Shown: one piece after another, positions 21,179 to 25,005 of the stretch
Position numbering within the stretch: position 1 is the stretch's first letter
How the letters are laid out: every line of letters begins with the position of its first letter
Assembly (NCBI GenBank): GCA_902465105.1
Contig: CABQLM010000023.1
Coordinates: 1 to 25,005, forward strand
Length of the DNA: 25,005 nt
Source: an uncultured Collinsella sp.
Lineage (GTDB): Bacteria; Actinomycetota; Coriobacteriia; Coriobacteriales; Coriobacteriaceae
Direction: 5' to 3'
Position numbers and translations under genes: made by a program
The notes under the pieces: generated by a model
Database searches by the model: none
What the model saw: only the letters and a program-made list of their open reading frames with translations
Told to the model about the DNA's origin: nothing

Positions 21179-21580
21179 GACTAACCCAGTCCGAGCACTA
21201 CCGATGCGTGTCGCGTCATACCGCCTAAGAGCTGATTCGTTCAGAAAAGGTTCAGGGGGATCGTCGAGTTTATTGCACCCTCGCGTTTTACAAAAGAGAG
21301 TACAAGGCCCTTTAGCTCGAATTATTGCATTTAGAACCCCGCCGCTCATCCATCCTAGCTTGCCCAAACAGCCCTCCCGCGATGTCCATGTTCCAACGGA
21401 TGGGTACCATTTATCCGGGTGCACCTGGGGCAACGGGCCAGCAGGCCCGCGCAAGGTCGCTCGCATAACACGCAACATCAAACACGACAGAAGAGGCGAA
21501 CGACAGATGCCGGACCCCGGACGACAGCACCGCGGAAGACGAGCATTCCGACCACAACCGAACAACTCCAGCTACTAGGC
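21179..21580. other. Non-coding stretch at the left end of element 3
   Basis: About 400 bases of mixed composition with no convincing gene. A 23-codon frame (21507-21578, MPDPGRQHRG and on) ends two bases before the terminator at 21581; it has only a weak ribosome site and may be a leader peptide or chance. A minus-strand frame running from 21565 into att C has no family features. Element-end binding sites for a recombinase may lie here. Confidence 0.35.
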
Positions 21581-21609
21581 AGGCGCCCGCATGGGCGCCT
21601 TTTACTTTT
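21581..21609 (+). terminator. Intrinsic terminator at the start of element 3
   Basis: The arms 21581-21588 and 21593-21600 form a perfect 8-bp GC stem with a GCAT loop, followed by TTTACTTTTC. Hairpin and flank (GGGCGCCTTTTAyTTTTCAGGGA) repeat those at 20387-20420 in element 2. Confidence 0.85.
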
Positions 21610-21645
21610 CAGGGACATAGCTGCGAGCTAAGGCACGCGGCTCAT

Positions 21646-21722
21646 GGCCGTTTCGTGAAGGCACGACCAGCTCGACCCATCTCGACCCGTCTCCGCTCCC
21701 GCCGTGCTCACCAATCGACATC
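21646..21722 (+). promoter_or_regulatory. Shared intergenic module, copy 2 (before the first helix-turn-helix gene)
   Basis: GGCCGTTTCGTGAAGG is followed by a tandem 10-bp repeat CTCGACCCAT (21671-21680) and CTCGACCCGT (21681-21690), then CAATCGACATC (21712-21722), 41 bases after the first repeat. TCGACA (21715-21720) resembles a -35. The tandem spacing of one helical turn suggests a cooperatively bound operator. Related copies lie at 20424-20502 and 23683-23764. Confidence 0.55.
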
Positions 21723-21809
21723 AGGCGGTTCAATCGTCGCGCAGACGAAAAGGGACACGGTGCCGCGCGGCGTGCACGCACGGTGCCGCACGGGAAGATT
21801 GGAGGAACC

Positions 21810-22028
21810 ATGGCACACACAGCCGAATGCGCCGCGCCCGAGGGAAGCCAAGATCGCGACGAATGGATGACGGTGATCGAGATGCAAGAGTACATGAGGG
21901 CGAGCCGAAACAAGGCGTACGACCTCATCTGGTCGGGAGAAATCGACTCGTACAGGCTCGGAAGGAAGCTCCTGGTTTCGAGGGCGTCGGTGGACGCCTA
22001 CATCGAGTCGAGGAGCGGAAGGAAATGA
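21810..22028 (+). CDS. Excisionase/MerR-like helix-turn-helix protein
   Basis: This 72-residue protein has a helix-turn-helix of the excisionase (HTH_17) type: WMTVIEMQEYMRASRNKAYDLIWSGEI, then SYRLGRKLLVSRASVDAYIES. Such proteins act as excisionases or as small regulators of element genes. The ATG at 21810 follows GGAGGAACC; an upstream in-frame ATG at 21783 would overlap that ribosome site. It is the first gene behind shared module copy 2. No integrase is adjacent, so a regulatory role is at least as likely as excision. Confidence 0.75.
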   Translation: MAHTAECAAPEGSQDRDEWMTVIEMQEYMRASRNKAYDLIWSGEIDSYRLGRKLLVSRASVDAYIESRSGRK

Positions 22029-22106
22029 CGGCGGCGACCGCCCCGGGAGCCGCCCGCGGCCGGGCACGCGAGGGAGCCTCGAGACGAAAGGAGCTCGAGG
22101 ACGACC

Positions 22107-22355
22107 ATGACCAAGAGCACTAGCAGGAGCCAGGTGAGGCTCATCGCATCGACCAACGCGATATTCGGCGCCGACGAGGCGTGCGCGATGCTGCGCATAA
22201 GCCGCGACGCAATGTACCGGCTCGCCAAGGACCCCGACGACCCGTTCCCGATCCGCTACATCGGCGGCAAGACGCGCGACGGCATCGTGCTGCACGACGA
22301 GCTCGTCGCATGGGTCGAGCGGAACAGCATCGTCGGCTCGCCCAGAAGGGGCTAG
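22107..22355 (+). CDS. Small helix-turn-helix protein
   Basis: This 82-residue protein has a helix-turn-helix in the middle (FGADEACAMLRISRDAMYRLAKD), followed by PFPIRYIGGKTRDGIVLHDELVAWVERN, the AlpA/excisionase-like layout in which a winged strand contacts DNA. AAAGGAG lies 12 bases before the ATG, somewhat far. It ends five bases before the initiator gene and is probably in the same operon. It may be the real excisionase of element 3 or a regulator; the two small helix-turn-helix proteins in a row cannot be told apart by sequence alone. Confidence 0.7.
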   Translation: MTKSTSRSQVRLIASTNAIFGADEACAMLRISRDAMYRLAKDPDDPFPIRYIGGKTRDGIVLHDELVAWVERNSIVGSPRRG

Positions 22356-22360
22356 CGCCG

Positions 22361-22876
22361 ATGGCGGCCGCAGGCCCGAGGGGGCGCGACGGCCCCTCCC
22401 CGCGCGAGTTCACGGCGGTACGGCATTTCATGATGGCGGACCTGGGCCTCTCCGGCCTTCCCCTGCTCGTCTACGCGCGCATCTTCGGCTTCTGCGATGC
22501 CGGGTGCGGCTACTTCGAGAGCAAGGGCGGCCTGGCCCGATTCCTCAACGTGCAGGAGCGCAGCGTCCACCGCGCCATCCGCGACCTGCTCGACCGGGGC
22601 CTCATCGAGGAGTGCGGCGTGCACGCCCCGGCGCGCGGGCACGCCACCAAGCGGTACCGCATCGTGCGCGAGAGGCTGCCGCCCGGAGCGCTGGCAACCC
22701 CTGACGGTTCGTCAGGGTTCCCGGCGCGAAAGGGTGACGAAATGACAGGGTTCGCCGCGAACAAGGATGACGAACCGTCAGGGTTCGCAGCCCGAACCCC
22801 TGACGAGATGACAGGGAAACCCCTGACGATATGCCACCCAATAAGCAAAAGGGACAACAAGGACTTCAGAAGATAA
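22361..22876 (+). CDS. Replication initiator-like winged-helix protein with internal iterons
   Basis: This 171-residue protein starts REFTAVRHFMMADLGLSGLPLLVYARIFGF and continues with GYFESKGGLARFLNVQERSVHRAIRDLLDRGLIEE, a winged helix-turn-helix as in phage and plasmid replication initiators. The C-terminal third is a repeat region with an 11-residue period (GDEMTGFAANK, DDEPSGFAART, PDEMTGKP), which mirrors four DNA iterons at 33-bp spacing. The helicase loader gene follows, as gene P follows gene O in phage lambda. The ATG at 22361 is chosen for the AGAAGGGG upstream and because a longer frame would lie over the preceding gene. The initiator role is inferred from domain, iterons and neighbour. 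Confidence 0.7.
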   Translation: MAAAGPRGRDGPSPREFTAVRHFMMADLGLSGLPLLVYARIFGFCDAGCGYFESKGGLARFLNVQERSVHRAIRDLLDRGLIEECGVHAPARGHATKRYRIVRERLPPGALATPDGSSGFPARKGDEMTGFAANKDDEPSGFAARTPDEMTGKPLTICHPISKRDNKDFRR

Positions 22877-22882
22877 GGAAGG
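22702..22882. repeat. Four iterons at exact 33-bp period and A-rich flank (origin candidate)
   Basis: TGACG-n3-yG(t/a)CAGGG units start at 22702, 22735, 22768 and 22801, each 33 bases apart; a partial one begins at 22824. Units 1 and 3 contain perfect dyads TGACG-n3-CGTCA; units 2 and 4 are looser (TGAC-n5-GACA). Then comes an A/purine-rich stretch (about 22839-22882) in otherwise very GC-rich DNA, a candidate unwinding site. The layout (iterons inside the initiator gene, AT-richer flank, helicase loader next) is that of lambda-type origins. Confidence 0.65.
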
Positions 22883-22890
22883 GGCGCCCG

Positions 22891-23679
22891 ATGGACCGAG
22901 CGGGACTCATCACCCTGGAGCAGGCCCGGGCGGCCGGGCTCTCCTTCGACGAGCCGGAGCCGAGGACGTGCCCGCACTGCGGCGCCGCCCTCGACCCGCT
23001 CGGCGCGGCGCTGGCGGGCAGGGTCGCCTGGGTCTCCGCCGCCCCCTGCCCGTGCGAGGGCGCGGCTCGCGAGCGGGAGGCCGAGGCGCGAAGGCGCGCG
23101 GCCCTCGCCGCCAAGGAGGAGGCCGCCCGCCGGGAGAAGGCGCTCTCGCGCGCGGGCATCCCCAGGCGCTACTGGGCCGCCGAGGCCGACCGCCCCGAGT
23201 TCGCCGAGTACATCGCCTCGTTCGCGGGCAACGGGGGCGCCGGGCTCTACATACACGGGGGCGTCGGCGCCGGCAAGACGCACGCCGCCTCCGCCATGGC
23301 CAGGCTGTTCGCCGAGGCCGGCTACGACGTCGCCTTCACGACGGCCAAGGGCATGCTCGAGCGCGTGAAGGCCACGTTCGACGAGGGCGGCACCGAGGCC
23401 GCCGTCGCGCGGTACGCCAAGTGCGACGTCCTCGTGCTCGACGACCTCGGCAAGGAGGACGCGACGGAATGGTCCGTCGGCACCGTGTTCAGCGTGCTCG
23501 ACGCGCGCTACGAGGACATGCGCCCGACCATCGTCACGTCGAACTACGCGCCGGGCGCGCTGGCGGACAGGCTCGCGAGGCGCGGCGAGCGCGTAACGGC
23601 AGAGGCGATCGCGAGCAGGATCTCCCAGACCTGCAGGCCCGTCCACCTGGGCGGAAGGGACAGGCGCCGGCTCGGCTGA
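22891..23679 (+). CDS. DnaC/IstB-type AAA+ helicase loader
   Basis: This 262-residue protein has an N-terminal cysteine cluster (CPHCG near residue 27, CPCEG near 53) that may bind zinc, then a charged helical linker. A AAA+ domain follows: Walker A GGVGAGKT, Walker B VLVLDDLGKE, sensor 1 IVTSNYAPG and a C-terminal Arg-rich helix. Such proteins load the replicative DnaB helicase onto an origin opened by the initiator, here probably the protein encoded directly upstream. I take the ATG at 22891 with AAGGAAGGGG before it; an ATG at 22831 would overlap the initiator gene. The very high GC and codon bias match its neighbours. Confidence 0.85.
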   Translation: MDRAGLITLEQARAAGLSFDEPEPRTCPHCGAALDPLGAALAGRVAWVSAAPCPCEGAAREREAEARRRAALAAKEEAARREKALSRAGIPRRYWAAEADRPEFAEYIASFAGNGGAGLYIHGGVGAGKTHAASAMARLFAEAGYDVAFTTAKGMLERVKATFDEGGTEAAVARYAKCDVLVLDDLGKEDATEWSVGTVFSVLDARYEDMRPTIVTSNYAPGALADRLARRGERVTAEAIASRISQTCRPVHLGGRDRRRLG

Positions 23680-23682
23680 CCT

Positions 23683-23764
23683 GTGCGCTTCCCGTGGAGG
23701 CGCGGACGGCTCGACCCAGCTCGACCCATCGCGGGCGGCCCCGGTCGCCGCCGCAATCGAAATC
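23683..23764 (+). promoter_or_regulatory. Shared intergenic module, copy 3 (before the 23880 gene)
   Basis: CGCTTCCCGTGGAGGCGCGGACGG-like sequence is followed by tandem CTCGACCCAG (23710-23719) and CTCGACCCAT (23720-23729), then CAATCGAAATC (23754-23764), 44 bases after the first repeat. TATACA (23767-23772) could be a -10. Order and spacing match copies 1 and 2. The remainder to 23879 is GC-rich non-coding leader. Confidence 0.55.
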
Positions 23765-23879
23765 GCTATACACGTCTTGGGCGGCGCCGACGCGCCGGCA
23801 CGCACGCCTGCTCCGACTCGCACCGTGCCCCCATCGCGAGGACGCCGCCCGCCAAGCAACAAACGAAAGGCGGAGGGCC

Positions 23880-24413
23880 ATGGACGGCTTCGAGAGGATA
23901 ACCGGCCGCGAGCACGAAGGGCTCGTGGAGAAGTGCCAGGAGAACGGCTGGCTCAAGGTCGGCGGCTTCGACTGGCAGGACGACCCGTTCCTCGAGGAGT
24001 ACCCCTACGAGTTCTCCCGCACGGACAGCGTCGACAGGCTCCGCGAGGCGCTCGGCTCGGGCAACTGGGCCATACGCCAGGGGTTCTGCTACCGCGACCT
24101 CGCGTTCATCCAGCAGGTGAACGGCGGCGACGAGTGGTGGACGCTCAAGCGCGACGGCGACGCATGGACCGGCTTCGAGAGCTGGAGCTTCGGCGCCATC
24201 GCCCAGGAGCCCGAGCGGTTCGAGCGCGCCATGCTCGACATGTGCGAGGCGACGCCCGAGCAGTGCCGCAGCGGCGAGTGGGCCCGCCTGCGCGAGAAGG
24301 CGCCCGAGCCGCTGGCGCAGCGCGCCGCGTCCGCCCGCGAGGCGAGCCGCGCGCACGCCGGGCAGGAAGCCCGCGCTCCCATGGCGCGCGAGAGGGCCGT
24401 CGGGGCCGAATAG
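23880..24413 (+). CDS. Hypothetical protein with Ala/Arg-rich C-terminal tail
   Basis: This 177-residue protein is not recognised. The first 135 residues form a compact acidic domain rich in Trp, Phe and Tyr (GWLKVGGFDWQDDPF, WAIRQGFCYRDLAFIQQ, GDEWWTLKRDGDAWTGFESWSF), typical of small accessory proteins on conjugative elements. From residue 141 a tail begins (APEPLAQRAASAREASRAH) that is nearly the same as one in the next gene's product (from residue 147). GGAGGG precedes the ATG at 23880. A terminator or attenuator hairpin follows. Role unknown; position suggests the replication/transfer region of element 3. Confidence 0.6.
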   Translation: MDGFERITGREHEGLVEKCQENGWLKVGGFDWQDDPFLEEYPYEFSRTDSVDRLREALGSGNWAIRQGFCYRDLAFIQQVNGGDEWWTLKRDGDAWTGFESWSFGAIAQEPERFERAMLDMCEATPEQCRSGEWARLREKAPEPLAQRAASAREASRAHAGQEARAPMARERAVGAE

Positions 24414-24421
24414 GGACGACC

Positions 24422-24444
24422 GGGGCGCGAATGCGCCCCTTTTT
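24422..24444 (+). terminator. Intrinsic terminator/attenuator between two tail-sharing genes
   Basis: GGGGCGC (24422-24428) and GCGCCCC (24433-24439) with a GAAT loop are followed by TTTTT (24440-24444). It lies between the genes at 23880-24413 and 24471 onwards, without a recognisable promoter after it. It may therefore reduce, not end, transcription into the next gene. Confidence 0.85.
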
Positions 24445-24470
24445 CATCTCGACTGGAAGGGAGGCGCCAG

Positions 24471-25005
24471 ATGGCGAGCGACTACGGGGACGAGGCGGGC
24501 GGCAAGCTGCTCGACTGGATGCTGAGGATCGGCCAGGAGGCCGGCGCCGAGGCAATGGCGCGCAGCGCGAGGGAGCTCTCCGAGCGCCTCGCGGGAATCC
24601 GCGGGACCATTTCCGGCGGGCGCGCCGAGGCCATTGCGGCCGACGGCGTGCCGACCTACGCGAAGCTCAGCCTCGAGGAGCTCTCGGGGCTTCCCGAGTA
24701 CGCGACGATCAAGGAGGTCGTCTCCGACAAGCTGCGCGCCGCGTCGGTCGAGCACCACATCATCCCCGGCGAGGGCCGCGACTGGCTGCTCTTCAAGGTG
24801 GAGGACGCCCCCGAGGTCGACGAGGCCTTCCGCCAGCTGGAGCAAGAGACGGGCAAGGCCGCCGAGCGCGCCAGGGAGAGGCTCTCCGAGATAGCCGAGA
24901 GGCGCCAGGCACCCGAGCGGCTGGCAGAGCGCGCCAAACGGGCGCGCGAGGCGTCGAGGGCCCACAGCCAGGGCCTCGGCCGGGACCGCGGCCCTCGCCA
25001 GATCG
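24471..25005 (+). CDS. PcfB/DUF3801-like protein, partial (runs off the window)
   Basis: At least 178 residues are present with no stop before the window end. The N-terminus is a helical, Ala/Glu-rich region. Residues about 58-120 read TYAKLSLEELSGLPEYATIKEVVSD, then SVEHHIIPGEGRDWLLFKVEDAPEVDEAF, which resembles PcfB (DUF3801) relaxosome accessory proteins of conjugative plasmids. From residue 147 it carries the tail APERLAERAKRAREASRAH shared with the preceding protein. GGAAGGGAGG precedes the ATG. If the family call is right, a relaxase and coupling protein would be expected just beyond the window. The call is by pattern and moderate. Confidence 0.5.
   Translation, partial: MASDYGDEAGGKLLDWMLRIGQEAGAEAMARSARELSERLAGIRGTISGGRAEAIAADGVPTYAKLSLEELSGLPEYATIKEVVSDKLRAASVEHHIIPGEGRDWLLFKVEDAPEVDEAFRQLEQETGKAAERARERLSEIAERRQAPERLAERAKRAREASRAHSQGLGRDRGPRQI

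Larger units (their letters stand above)
21164..25005. mobile_element. Element 3 (left part): plasmid-like integrative element
   Basis: From att C to the window end all recognisable genes are of mobile-element type: two small helix-turn-helix proteins, a replication initiator with iterons, a DnaC-type helicase loader and two proteins of a probable transfer region. GC content is very high, higher than element 1. No integrase is seen yet; it would be expected near the other end, outside the window. Confidence 0.55.

Noticed and set aside
21164..21565. Minus-strand frame ending in the IEWV codons of att C, as if a guaA end
   Set aside because: The 130 residues before the end do not resemble GMP synthase, so it is chance reading into the att repeat.
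22702..22832. Regular 33-bp repeats as a CRISPR array
   Set aside because: Repeat and spacing parts are both conserved, lie in an open frame and have no cas genes; iterons explain them better.
22968..23879. Long N-terminal extension of the 23880 gene
   Set aside because: It is the shifted frame of the helicase loader gene, with an Arg/Gly-rich translation.
1..25005. tRNA or rRNA genes as attachment targets
   Set aside because: No cloverleaf or rRNA sequence could be recognised; the att repeats fit a guaA end instead.

Overview
The window is about 25 kb of GC-rich accessory DNA from what looks like an actinobacterium of the class Coriobacteriia (Collinsella/Olsenella/Atopobium/Eggerthella relatives). 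This rests on the GC-rich codon use, strong GGAGG ribosome sites, and the style of the integrase, the Tat lipoprotein and the HHDA-repeat zinc-ribbon protein. No core chromosomal gene lies inside it. I read it as several mobile elements lined up behind one attachment site. A 15-bp sequence, CTATTCCCACTCGAT, occurs at 284-298 (site A) and 18715-18729 (site B), and with one mismatch at 21164-21178 (site C). On the minus strand it reads ATC GAG TGG GAA TAG (Ile-Glu-Trp-Glu-stop), the usual last codons of guaA (GMP synthase), a known integration site. guaA itself would lie to the right of the window. A hairpin stands to the left of each copy; two of them (A and B) have a minus-strand T-tract like a terminator.

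Element 1 (A to B, about 18.4 kb) is an integrative mobilizable element. From the left it has a zinc-finger protein of unknown function, a small protein and a VapE-type helicase. Then comes one tightly overlapping operon driven by a good promoter at 3644-3672: excisionase-like protein, tyrosine integrase, MobC-like ribbon-helix-helix protein, two small relaxosome-type proteins, MOBP-type relaxase and VirD4-type coupling protein. No type IV secretion channel is present, so it would need a helper. Cargo follows: an XRE regulator divergent from a Tat lipoprotein and a zinc-ribbon membrane protein, a DUF2958 protein pair, and a Type III restriction-modification system (res, mod and a 55-residue ribbon-helix-helix protein). 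mod contains a nine-G tract, which suggests phase variation. Both ends of element 1 carry TGAGTAYC repeats that look like integrase arm sites.

Element 2 (B to C, about 2.4 kb) has no integrase. It holds an Abi_2/AbiF-type HEPN protein with an intact RNxxxH RNase motif. Directly downstream are two paralogous small RNA genes, each with its own sigma-70-like promoter, a conserved GNRA-capped hairpin with pairing-preserving changes, and a T-tract terminator. This resembles an RNA-antitoxin/HEPN-toxin defence unit and is the most interesting content of the window. A YjdF-family gene with a structured leader follows.

Element 3 (C to the window end, incomplete) begins a plasmid-like integrative element: two small helix-turn-helix proteins, a replication initiator with four iterons at an exact 33-bp period inside its gene, a DnaC-type helicase loader, and two transfer-region proteins with the same C-terminal tail. 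An intergenic module with tandem CTCGACCC-type repeats occurs once in element 2 and twice in element 3, suggesting shared control.
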